Positions 1 through 10,304 of a stretch of DNA of 12,825 nt are shown one piece after another. The notes below the pieces were generated by a model. That model made no database searches. It had not been told where the DNA came from and saw only the letters and a list, made by a program, of their open reading frames with translations. This stretch comes from Irineochytrium annulatum (taxonomy: Eukaryota; Chytridiomycota; Chytridiomycetes; Chytridiales; Chytridiaceae): the NCBI GenBank assembly GCA_027600665.1, contig JADGJL010000855.1:1-12825 (forward strand), in the 5' to 3' direction. The position numbers and the translations under genes were made by a program. Positions within the stretch are counted from its first letter, which is position 1; each line of letters starts with the position of its first letter.

Positions 1-1835
1 GAGGAGGAGATGCTTTGGGAGGAGGTATGGGAGGTGGGGTATTCGGAGGCCATGGTCGGGAGGGCAGAGGGGAGGCTATTGATGACCCCTGACCGGGGGG
101 AGCCGTTGCGAGGCTGCGGGGAAGCCGTTGCCGCGCGGTTGGAAAGCACCTCGGCGTCGGCGGGCTTAAGCGGTGTGGAAATGCCGTTTCCGTTGGTTTC
201 CTCGTGGTTCGCGTCAGACAGCGCCGGGTTCGAAGCCTTTGCGATTGTCGCCGCTGAGGCCGACAGCGCGCCGCGCTGCTTCAAACCCGCGTACGTCACC
301 GAGGGGACCTGCGATGAGCCGACGCGAATGGGCACCGGAGCCTCCGGCGCCAGGCGGTCCTGCTGCTGCTCGCTCGGGGGCATGTACTTGATCATCCAAT
401 TGTCGAGGCCACGGTCCGTATTTCTGATCAGGTAATCCAGGATAACGAGCCGCTCGAACCCCCACTGGAACTCGCGCTGCGTTCGCTCGGTCCAATTGTA
501 CGGGTGGGATGGGGACGACAGCGAGATTGTTGACGACGCGGGCGTGAGGACGGAGTTACCACCATTCTGCTCCACGTTCCCGTTCAAGTCGCTGGTCGAC
601 TCGATAATCTTGTCGTACCCCTCCTTAAAAAACGTCGTCGCATCCTTAAACCCCTTCAAGAACAGTTGAAAGCTCCCCAGCTTTGCAGGGAGCGGCCGCC
701 CCCGCCGGTGTTCTATCCTCTCTTTCTTTGAGTAAAAAAAAGACGGTGATGATAGCGAGACCACTTCCGTCCGGGGAACAACGTTCAGCCCTAGTCGCCT
801 ATCGACGTACGAAGCCGCCGCCTCAGAGATATAACCAAGGTTGGGAATCAGGCAGGATCGACCGAAGCAGCAGGGAAACAAATTCCGGTGGATCCATTTC
901 GTCCACTTCGGGTTCATGTTCCCATACGGCTCCTCGTTCTTCGGTTTAAATACGCCGACGATCTCCCCAGCCCGGTTCCTGCAGAAATAGGATCCGGACG
1001 AGCCTTTCGCGATCAAGGATGGGTACATGCCTTCAGCAATGGCGGCGCGGACTTCCTCCACAATTGCAATGAATTGTGAATTCGATACCGGGGTGATTTT
1101 CTGTGCACGAAATTGTCAGGATAGCGACCAACAGTAAAACCACCGCCGCCAGTCTTCGGCTTATCTTCCTCCCGTTCATTATCTTGCCGCTTCCTTCCCT
1201 TCCTTCGAACCCTCATTCTCCCAAGTCTCCTCTTCTGTTATAACTTCTGTAACTTACAGGGACATAATTTACGAAATCCGGTGACAGTTCATGCATCGTA
1301 TCCGACAATCCGCCGGGCCCCCCATAAATGGGCTCCTGGGGCAGCACCTGCTCCGGCAGGATCGACGGTACCAGAGACGACGGCGACACGGGCTGAGCCA
1401 GCATCGGGGGTCCCGGAGACGTCGCGTAGATCGTATCAATAATGGCCCGTGTGAAGTTGGTCCCCATCTGCATTATCGTGCTGCTCGATCCCACCGCGTT
1501 CCCTTGGACAAAAAGTTGCGACTCGCTCCGATTGGACGCAAGCGAGCCGAGGTCGTCGTCCGAGCCGTCCGAGTCGTCCTCATTGTTTGAACCGCCGGCC
1601 TCGAGGTCTGAATGGAAAGGTCAATAAGGAGGTTGCTCAACCGTGGAGAGCATCTCGGATACATACCCTTCGCGGCCCCGATTCCCGCGGCGGCGAACGA
1701 GCGGTCGGAGGTGTCGACGGGCGTGTAGTTGGCGCGGGACGGCTTCCGCTTCCTGGAGGACTTCTTCCTCTTTGAAGATGGGCTGGTGGTCGCCGATGAC
1801 GACGCGGCCCGGGCGAGGGAGCCGAGCGAGTTCAT
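1..1835 (-). CDS. LSB6: Type II phosphatidylinositol 4-kinase, C-terminus cut by the window edge
   Basis: Phosphorylates phosphatidylinositol to PI4P on Golgi, endosomal and vacuolar membranes (family knowledge). Exons as read: complement of 1835-1667, 1607-1258 and 1100-1, at least 539 residues. Introns are 1608-1666 (59 nt) and 1101-1257 (157 nt); phases match at both. The start is the first in-frame ATG. Residues 1-173 are low-complexity, with a basic run (KRKKSSRKRK, about 22-31) and an acidic stretch after it. The kinase core follows: GSSGSYF (206-212); VFKPKNEEPYG (223-233), whose first Lys is the expected ATP-binding residue; CCFGRSC (250-256); SEAAASYVDRRLGLNVVPRT; GSFQLFLKGFKDA; and the catalytic loop RNTDRGLDNW (399-408). 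A polar low-complexity stretch after WMIKY reaches the edge, so the second metal-binding motif and the C-terminus are missing. The Cys cluster is shorter than the CCPCC palmitoylation motif of animal enzymes. It is divergent to RGP1. Family assignment is very secure; the N-terminal exons are less so. Confidence 0.93.
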
Positions 1836-2064
1836 AGCGGGTGTGCTGCGGGCTGCGGGAAGGATTTGAAACTCGGGGGCGGTCGATGAGAGGGGGGGGA
1901 TGCGGGATGCGGGCGCTGCGGCGGCGACGGCGGGCAGTGGTGGTGATCTTGCAATTGAGCTTGTGAACTTCACTGAAATCGGTGCCCAATCGCCACGTCT
2001 CCATCGTGGTCCCTACCGCGGTCGTCCCGGCCTCGGCGTGACGGGCGCATCCTCCGCATCCGCG
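1836..2064. promoter_or_regulatory. Shared divergent promoter region of the PI4K2 and RGP1 genes
   Basis: This 229-bp interval separates the minus-strand PI4K2 ATG (1835) from the preferred plus-strand RGP1 ATG (2065), so both promoters and 5' leaders must lie in it or overlap the genes. It is GC- and CpG-rich (for example the GCGGCGGCGACGGCGG run near 1917) and shows no clear TATA box. An in-frame ATG at 1900 could extend Rgp1 by 55 residues, which would leave only 64 bp between coding regions. The region-level call is inference from gene arrangement; no individual factor site is claimed. Confidence 0.55.
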
Positions 2065-4774
2065 ATGGGGATCTCGCTGCGGGCTCGCCTGCCGGAGGAC
2101 GGCATCTTCTTCGCTGGCGAGACCTTTAGCTGCATCCTGACCTTCACCCATACACCGGATCCCGTCGCGAACGAATCCTCGGCGCCGCGGAGTGGGGAGC
2201 AATCTGCTGGGAGATCCAGTGTCGCGTCGGGCGGCAAAGTGGGACTTAAACTGGACACCGACACTGCCAGTCTGCAGCGGTCATCCGGCGCGGCATTGGC
2301 TAAACGGAGGAGCCAGCCGCTTCTTGGGCTCGGTGCATTAGGCGCGGGGCTTTTGGGACTGCGATTTGGGGGTGCGAAGGCTGCCTCAGACGGGGAAGGT
2401 CACAGCTCTTCTCAGGACGATGCCTCAATTGGGACAGCGACGGAAGAGAAAACGAGACCGACCGTACGCTTGCAAATATGCGTCCTTGGAGCCCGACTGA
2501 CGAATTTCGACAGGTCAGGAAGTCTATGTCCCTGTCGGCGCTGCGAGGCAAAGCTCAGATGATCAGCCCTGTGGTGACTGCCTCGACCCTGAGCAAACCG
2601 TCGCCTCTGGGAGCAGTTATGGAGGCAGAGGATCCGTTAGCAAATTCAAGCGATTCATCAGCAGCGCCACCACACATCTCCATTCCCACCGGACAAGCCG
2701 CCACGCTTTCGAACGCCACGACCGCGATCCCCTCCCTTCAAATTACGACCCCGTCAACCTTCTCCGCCAAGGCGCCGCGCCTGGCCTCCGTAGCACCACC
2801 ACCGCCACCGCCAGCAGCGCCACCAGAGCTGGCCCCACCCACGAAGCCGCCGGACGCGACGTCGCCGTCTGGACTTTTGAAGAATCCGTTTAGTGAGATC
2901 CCTGCTCGGTCGCTGAGTCTTGACATTGCCCGTCCTACTTTGTCAGAATTGAGTCCCTCGACCGCGCTTGCAAATGCGGCCGATGACGGCTTCGACGATG
3001 ACAGCAATAAGGATGAGCAGTCAGGTGTGTTCCTTTAAAGCACTCCCGCCTAGCAACTAAACCTGTTTGCATTGCAAGAGAACCAACAGATCTTCCTCTC
3101 GAACGTTAACGACGATTCCCTCCCTCCAACTTCCGCCCGACCCCTCTCGGTTGTCAACCCTACCTTTGCCGAACCTCTTGCGCATCGCCCCATATCTCCC
3201 GACACCCTCGCCTCCACGCTCCCCCGCTCGCAAACCCCGGTCTCCCCCTTCGTCGCCCCGTCCGCGCCCCTGCCGGACCCAGGCGGCCTTCTGTTCGAGG
3301 CACCCTTCGATGACTCGTCGCCGGCGCGGGCGGCAGCGGACCCGCGACAGCAGACGCTTGCGTGGGGATTTGCGCAGATGATGGGCCTCGTCACGGTGGA
3401 TACTGCGTATGTGAGGACGAATGCGCTCGAGCCGCTAAAGGCGCGGGCGATGTACAATGTTGGGGGTGCGGGCGCGGGCGGTGGTGGATCTATGGGCGCG
3501 TCCGGGTTGGGGCTGGAGGCGTCCGGCAAACCCGGTGGTAAGCTTACCTCCAACATATTGCACAGATGATAGCTCATATGTGAAATCGTGGCAGAGAAAT
3601 CATACCCGCTGTATAACACCCCTCCCTCTATCCTCTTCTACGACCTCGCCTTATCACCGGGCGAATCCCGCTCCTTCCGATATTCAATTGACCTGCCGCC
3701 CTCGCTACCTCCGACACATCGCGGCAAGATAATCCGGTTTTCCTATAAACTGGTCGTGGGCATCCAGCGCGGGGGGGATCCGGCGAGGAGGTCGCAGGTC
3801 ATCCAGCTGCCGTTTCGGCTGTTTGGGAGGGTCGAGGGCGATGGGAGCAAGACCAAGTACGAGATCTTAAGCCCCGTGATCGTTAATAGGGAGGAGGCGA
3901 TTGTTGTGCCGGTTGAATCGGACGCGGAGGAGGGGGAGAAGAAGAGGAGCCAAGATCCAATTGGGGACGACGAGGAGAAGTTGACGCTGATGCAGAGCTT
4001 GATCCTGGTTTGTCAGCGGTCGGGGAAAGGTGGGCATCATAATTTTTGGCTGAATGACTTTCATCATACTAATTACTTACGCTTGAAGTCTCGTTTGACA
4101 TATGCAAGAATAACGAGCATGTGGCCAAGCTCACCCTTCAACGGGCCGCATACAGGCTCGGTGAAACCATTATCGGCATCCTGGACTTCTCGAAGAGCGC
4201 CGTGCCTTGCTTTCAGGTGCGGCTCCTGTACGTTGTTTAATCGAACGAGGCTCATTTTGCAAGTAGGTTTCCGCATTTTTGGAAAATTTCGAGTCGGTCG
4301 ACAATCCGTTCGGGCTCAAGCCGAGGGCCCAGCTATCGAAAGCGACGAGGCGGGTCTTTGCGGAACAGCATCGGTACGTCGTGAATGTTACGAGGACGGG
4401 TATATCCTTGCCAATACCGATTGGGTGCACGCCGGACTTTATGACAACGGCCGGTTCGTATTTTACGCTTGGGATGTAGAGTTCAAATTAACATTCCCTC
4501 TTCCATGCCTGCTACTCATTCGATGCCGTCCGCGCCGATTACAACCATGTACTTCGCTTAAATCACAGTATCCCTCTCGTGGGTCCTCCGCCTCGAATTT
4601 ATCACGGGTATTTCCTCCTCCCTCCTGACGCCCGGCGCCAGTGATATCAACTTCGTCCACATGAGCGTCCTGAACCACGCCGACGTCGAGGCGTTCGACT
4701 GCCTTATACCCCTGAAGATCTTCCCGACAAAGACGGCTCGGAGGGCGGCGGCGAAAACTTTTGAAATATTGTGA
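2065..4774 (+). CDS. RGP1: Rgp1, subunit of the Ric1-Rgp1 exchange factor for Ypt6/Rab6
   Basis: Rgp1 pairs with Ric1 to activate the Golgi Rab GTPase Ypt6/Rab6 in endosome-to-Golgi retrograde traffic (family knowledge). Exons as read: 2065-2463, 2514-3024, 3079-3537, 3595-4029, 4089-4216, 4267-4453, 4569-4774; total 2325 nt, 774 residues, all phases consistent. Introns are 50, 54, 57, 59, 50 and 115 nt. Branch-like sites include CTGAC (2506 region), AACTAAAC (3054 region) and TACTAAT (4067 region). Family blocks in order: RLPEDGIFFAGETFSC near the N-terminus; LAWGFAQM (about 397-404); TPPSILFYDLALSPGES (about 465-481); KIIRFSYKLVVGIQRG; then VAKLTLQRAAYRLGETIIG; TRTGISLPIPIGCTPDF; and SLSWVLRLEFIT with a C-terminal DCLIPLKIFPT block. 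Residues about 40-395 are mostly disordered and proline-rich, making this protein much longer than human RGP1. The last intron has a weak donor (GTTCGT), and intron 2 an AAG acceptor. A start at 1900 is possible. Confidence 0.93.
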
Positions 4775-5132
4775 ACAAGGAATGGGACGTTGTTGTTTTT
4801 TTGCGGTTGGCGCCAGCTCGACAATACATGTAACACACATTGTTTGTTAGTAACTTGATAAAAGCTTGACTTGCAATACTGACTACTTGGTGTGTCTCCT
4901 GGCGTATTGCTCAGTAACAGCCTAAGTGTGTATCCGCTTTTTCGTCCTAACGTTCTGATTGAACGATTTGGCCCAGAACTAAGGAGCGCCACAATCTGTG
5001 GCGTCACCGCCTTCGACTGATGTAGAGACGAGTCCATGCTCTTTTAAAGTCGGGACCACACGAAAATCTGCGTAAATCATGCCAGCCAACCTCGAATAGG
5101 AACCATCGGAAATCTTTTATATTCCTGGAAGA
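4775..5132. other. Spacer between RGP1 and the cyclase gene
   Basis: 358 bp between two plus-strand genes. It must hold the RGP1 3' UTR and the cyclase promoter. I see no canonical AATAAA on the plus strand and no RNA gene. A TTTTATATT stretch at about 5115-5123 lies too close to the cyclase ATG to be a convincing TATA box. The minus-strand open frame covering most of this spacer (to 5037) is discussed among rejected items. Confidence 0.6.
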
Positions 5133-8100
5133 ATGCGCGCGTCAGCCTACGCGGCAGCATACGTCCAGCGCGTCAGCGCCGATGACGCCCTGCGGCGCCA
5201 GGTGTTGGCGAAGCTCTCGACAGGCCACGCATTTGAGAGTAAGGAATATATGGCGGTCCTGATGGTGAGCTTCCAGGCCACCGCTCGAACTAACGCGTCG
5301 CTCTACAGGTCGACATATCGGGATACTCGAGGATGTCCGCTGGGCTGGTGAGCGAGTCTGGCCACGAGGAAGATGTTAAGAGCGTTCTTCCACAGACTGT
5401 TCTTGGCAAGATGGCATCCGAATTGATTACCCGATCTTTGCGCACGTTCCTTAACAACGTACGCGCAATATGTTAAATGAGTGGCTAATTTTGAGCAGAT
5501 AATTAACGTCATAGCGCTATATAACGGGGACATCGTTCGGTTCCTCGGTATGTTCCTATCAAAAGTCCTTGTTGCAGAAGGATGACGGCTCTATAACTTT
5601 TGGCAGGAGACGCCTTGCTGGTTACGTTTTCACGCCAGCGTGATGCTGAGTCTATTGGGGATGTCGTGGCCCGGTCGCTGGCCTGCTCCCTCCATATCGC
5701 GAGCCGATTTGGTAGTATGTCCGTCGACATGTCCATCGCGGACGCCATCAGAGGACACGGAGAGCACGAAATGCACAGCGAGCATCAAAGTGGCAACGGC
5801 CCGACGGAGCTGCGCCTACACTTCGCTATCACCGCCGGTGTTGTCTCGCGAGTAATTCTTGGAGACCCGCAAACCAGGCTGGATTACTGCGTTCACGGGA
5901 CCTGCATGAAATCTCTCGGTTGCATTCTCGACAGCACGAGCAATGGTGAACCACTTATAACTGCCTTATGATCTAATCATTTTCAAGGTGAGTTAGGCAT
6001 CGCTCCGGACGCCTTCATGCACCTCGTGCCGGCCGTATCTGCTGCAATCCTAAATCTAGAACCTAAAAAAGTCGACCTGGGCCATGTTGTTCTGGACGCT
6101 GCTAGCATTTTGCAATTAGCTACCTTTGATAATCAAAGTCAGTTGGCATTAGAGGCGGATCTCTCGTCCCACCTTCTCGCCCGCTTTTTGTGCCAGACTA
6201 GAAGCGACCTTGAGGATACGCCATCCGACAAAAACGAGGACTTCATAAAGCTCTTTGTGGATCCAACCATGATCCGGTCGCTAGATTTGCAACGGAGGGC
6301 GACTGGAATGTGGAAGCCAATTGCCGACTTTCGATCTGTCTCAATCGTGTTCGTGTGTCTCCTCTTCCCGTTCGAGCTTGCCGTGGTCCAGAACATCGTC
6401 CTTTGCTTCATGACTTCTGTGGGTCTGTTTGGCGGCGTATATCAGCAGTATGCGGTCGATGACAAAGGCCAAACTCTTCTTGCCGTTTTCGGACTGAGTG
6501 TATGGTTTAACATTGCGTGGTTGTGAGACTAAGGTTACCGTTTCCCTCCAGGGTTTCAGCCATGTTAACAATGCTGATCAATGTATTAAAGCCATGTGCC
6601 ATTTTATGAATAAGGCTCAGTCTGTATTTGAGGGGAGCCTGCAGAGCGAGCTCGCTATCTCAGTGGCAACCGGCGAGACTCTATGCACAAGTATCGGAAA
6701 TGATCGTCGCAGTGATCCTGGACTGCTAGGTAAGTATTTTCAGATCAAAAATTCTTTGGCTTATTTGTATGCGGTCAAGGGGACGTTATAATCACAGCCG
6801 CAAGATTAATGGGCTTTTCTAAAATGCACCGCGTTTTGGTCATCGATGAAGCGACGAAGGAAAAGGTTATGCTCACTACAGCCACCTACGATCTAGGTTT
6901 CGTAAAAGTTAAAGGCAAAGATTTGGACCTGCATATTTTTGGCGTCGCGTGGCCTACGAGTGGAGACGGGCCAGAAGACGTACAGCCTATTATCGGGTAT
7001 AAACGAGAGAGGGAGTTGTTGCAGCAAAAACTCTTGGCCTGGTACAACAGCAAGGAAAGAGCGGCATTCGTGGTAGAAGCTGCCAGTGGAATGGGCAAGT
7101 CTTTTCTGGCTAAAAGCGTGATGGATAAAGCGATTTTGAGTAACTCGCCGGTGTGCCTCGTTCAAGGTTCTGTTTTGCTTAAGCCGCTGTTTGCTGACAA
7201 AATTAGGCACCGAAAAAAATCAATTTATCCCATTCTGCTCCATAGCGCCTTTGTTACATTTTATTTTCTGTCACAGTGCTGCAGACAGTTCTCGTAACTT
7301 TGCCGAGATGCGCACTGTGTCAGCTAGCTCAATGCATCTGAATCCGCCGTCTGGAGACCACTTCAAGCGAGAGGGTGCCATACGTATGCACCTGCTATTG
7401 GCAGGTATCGAAGCCGACCTCGCGCCGTTGCTGTCGATAGTCTCTCCTATTTTTCAGATTGCAGACACGGCAAGAACCGCTGCCTTAGATAATGCAGCGA
7501 AGAACAACCTGCTGCTATCAATGTGTGTGAAGCTAGTCGCTAACTTCTTGCACGATTGCACTGCGATCTTGATTTTCGACGACGTGCAGTGGTTTGATTC
7601 CTTCTCTTTAAGCCTTCTGCCTCAGATCCTGACAGCTTGCTCAACGGTAAAGTTTAGTTGAGCCAACCGAATTGCTAACAAAACAAGTTTTTTGTGCTTA
7701 TCTTATCCCGGCCCATCGACCCGGATAGTCAGATGCTCAAGGTGATCCTTCGCCAAGAATTTACATTGCACCTACCCCTGGTGGGAATATCTGATGCAGA
7801 GGCTGCCGAGATTGTCGTAAGTTTGGAACTTCTGCATATCAATCTAAGTTTCGACAGAAAAATCGAATCACAAATTTAAAGTCACAGATTAGCGGACTGG
7901 ACCCATTGTTGTCAGATGGTGAGAAAAGGTCTATTTCTCCCGCTAAATTCGATCCCAGCTCTTGTTAAACAGAGCGGAGGAAGCCCTCTAGTCCTTTCAA
8001 TGGCACTAGAGGTGGTCATTCTAAAAATCGGATGTGACTTTGTTGTGGACACCTCTAACCGTCTGACGTTTGCGCAAGCCGTGGCCAACGATTCCACCGA

Positions 8101-10304
8101 TGAACGTGACTTTCACTTTGGAAACCTCAGTTCGGCAATATTATTTCAGTTCGATAAGCTTGACCGGAATTTCCAAAAAATCCTCAGGGCGGCAGTTATT
8201 TTCGGACAGGTAAAAACTAGAGAAGGCCGATTGAGAGCTTTAACAACACTTTCAGTATTTTGTTCTCGGTGACGTGATTCAGTTGGCGCAACTTGACTTA
8301 ACAGAAGAAGAGCTACTTCGGAGAATGCGAGAATGTGATTTGTATACTTTTCTACAGTACCCTATTGAGGTTTATCGCGACGGAAACGTGGAAAGTGGTG
8401 GCAATTTAAGCTGCTCTTTTCGCCACATTGGAATATTAAATGCCATTTATGAGTCACTTGCGTTTGAGGAGAGAATAGCGTCTCACAGAGCCGTTGGGAT
8501 GATAATTGAGAGTCATTTAAACGAAGTCACACGAGAACGGCTACTCCCGGTACTAGAATATCATTTTTCGCGTACCGGCGAAACGGAGATGGTGATTAAC
8601 TACAAGGAGGAGCTAGGGTGCGTTTTTTTTCACCCCTTACATATCACATATGAAATAATGCTTGAGCAAAAGGTTTATGTTAATCAAAAAGTATCACTGC
8701 ATCGAGGGCATTCGCATTTTGGAATCTCTCGTGCAATATGTTGACACTACGAACCAGGAAAGCTTAGCGAACCTTCGCAATCCAATTACATCTTTGCGAA
8801 AGGCTTGGTGGCACGCTCGCCTTTGCGCAGGCTACGCATTTGTGAAGCGGTTCCCAAAGGACAAACAAGAAGGTATAACGACATTAACCTGTTTGGCGAC
8901 AGCGCCGTGGCCCGCGACAGAGAATGATCTGAAACGGGCGTTGCGCTCAATGAAGCGACAAGTTATCATGAATTGGTGTTTGACTTTTGGCGGGAGGAGA
9001 CGACAACGAAGAACAGCGCGTCGCGTCTCTTCTGAAGATGACGGCATTCAAACACGCTGTTTGATCGATACCTTGCGGTGTATGACTTCAACGCTAGGAG
9101 TTAACAAAGCCTATAAGCCTGATGAGATCTCTTATCTGCTGCTGTGGTCCTTCAACCTCTGGCTTCTTTATCACGGTAGCATCGCAGAATGGTAAATAAT
9201 AACAGTAACACCGCACATTTTGCACAAACATCACTAACACATCAATACGCGCACATCATTAGGAGTGACCTGCTGTACAAGCTAGCGTGGTACTCGATTT
9301 TTCTCGCTCCTAGACACCTTAATTTTTTCGTGAAGCAAGCGGAAGCGGTCGGGGTCAACGAAGCTTCCTATTCGTTCTTACAGGCCGCTTTGAAAAGCTT
9401 CTCGCCGAACTACCTGGAATGTATTCCGCTTTTAATGGAGCTGTGCGAGAAAGCGAGATTGCGGGGTGACGCTGCGAACCAGCACCAGGCCATGACCTAT
9501 GCCGGTGCGGTTGCGTTCGCATATGGCGATTTCGACTTCATCGACCAGACCATCGAAGTTTACTACAAAACTTCGGCAACGATGAAGGACGACCCTATTT
9601 TCAGCTACACTATGTCCAATACTTTGTATAGAGTGGCCCTCGCAAGAGGTGGTGATACCGAGGTGATTGCAGAGTGGAAGAAAGTGTCTGAATCGCGCGC
9701 TCCGGTTGCGCGTATGCTCAGATTTGCACTGGGGATGCAGGAGTGTGTAGGCGCGTGGGAGGCGGCAATGAGACGGGAGTTTTGCGACGCTTTATGCTAC
9801 CTCGAAGAATGCGACAAGGCGATGTCTCGGATGGATATGGGTGCCCAGGACTTGACAATCGTTGAAACGTTGCCATTTATTGCAGTTCTGATCGCCGATC
9901 CTACTCGGTCCGGGGCTCCGTCGAGTGCCATCAACAGTACGAGCAAGTGGCAGGGTAGGGAGATGGTGCGCTTGAAGGACGTGATTGCAAGATTGAGATC
10001 ACATACGGAATTTGTCGCATCTGTTCGCCATCTCGTCTTTGCGTATTGGTGCACCAGTATTCTCAAATGTGTTGAGCAACTTCTAAGTGGGTCCGAAAGG
10101 CGAGCTGTGCAAGTTGCAAAGAGAACGATCTTTTGCAAAAGACGAAAGGAACTTGATGAGCATCGTGGGTACAAGGCGATGTGTTACGGAATCATTGCGA
10201 AGTACTCGTCATTTTCTCCAGAAAGGGCGGCATGCGCATCGGTTTCCAAAGAACTCCTCTTGAGGATGAAGTCACCCTTGTACATTAAATGGCTGGAAGC
10301 TTAG
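5133..10304 (+). CDS. Soluble adenylyl cyclase-like protein: two class III cyclase domains, AAA/STAND NTPase, helical C-terminus
   Basis: Resembles animal ADCY10, which makes cAMP from ATP at a C1:C2 interface (family knowledge). Exons as read: 5133-5264, 5309-5458, 5499-5547, 5607-5945, 5988-6499, 6552-6729, 6780-7188, 7277-7646, 7688-7816, 7888-7918, 7959-8209, 8256-8617, 8673-9191, 9263-10304; 4473 nt, 1490 residues, all phases consistent. Human sAC is about 1610. C1: VDISGY (Asp46) and NGDIVRFLGDALL (Asp112), the two metal sites, then LHFAITAGVV and RLDYCVHG. C2: VSIVFVCL, FGGVYQQYAVDDKGQTLL (Lys383), VFGLSGFSH and LLGDVIITAARLM (Arg462). NTPase: Walker A EAASGMGKS (553-561) and Walker B AILIFDDVQW (686-695). 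The rest is helical, TPR-like by family analogy. The start has A at -3 and sits just before C1. The 7189-7276 junction has a weak donor; 7167-7284 is an in-frame alternative. Several C1/C2 positions differ from human sAC, so activity is not assured. Confidence 0.9.

Noticed and set aside
214..495. Minus-strand 93-codon frame inside the kinase gene
   Set aside because: It is an out-of-frame shadow: the frame carrying the RNTDRGLDNW kinase loop covers the same bases and stays open to the window edge.
1900..2064. In-frame upstream extension of Rgp1 from the ATG at 1900
   Set aside because: The 55 extra residues are low-complexity, and the family's conserved N-terminus begins right after the 2065 ATG. 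Kept only as an alternative start.
3588..4628. A single 346-codon plus-strand frame
   Set aside because: Only its first part (3595-4029) is a real Rgp1 exon. The rest reads through introns in the wrong frame, while the Rgp1-like blocks lie in other frames joined by good splice sites.
4558..5037. Minus-strand open frame of 159 codons over the RGP1 3' end and the following spacer
   Set aside because: Over 200 nt are antisense to the last RGP1 exon, the peptide resembles no family, and composition looks like chance. It extends into the spacer only because stops happen to be absent.
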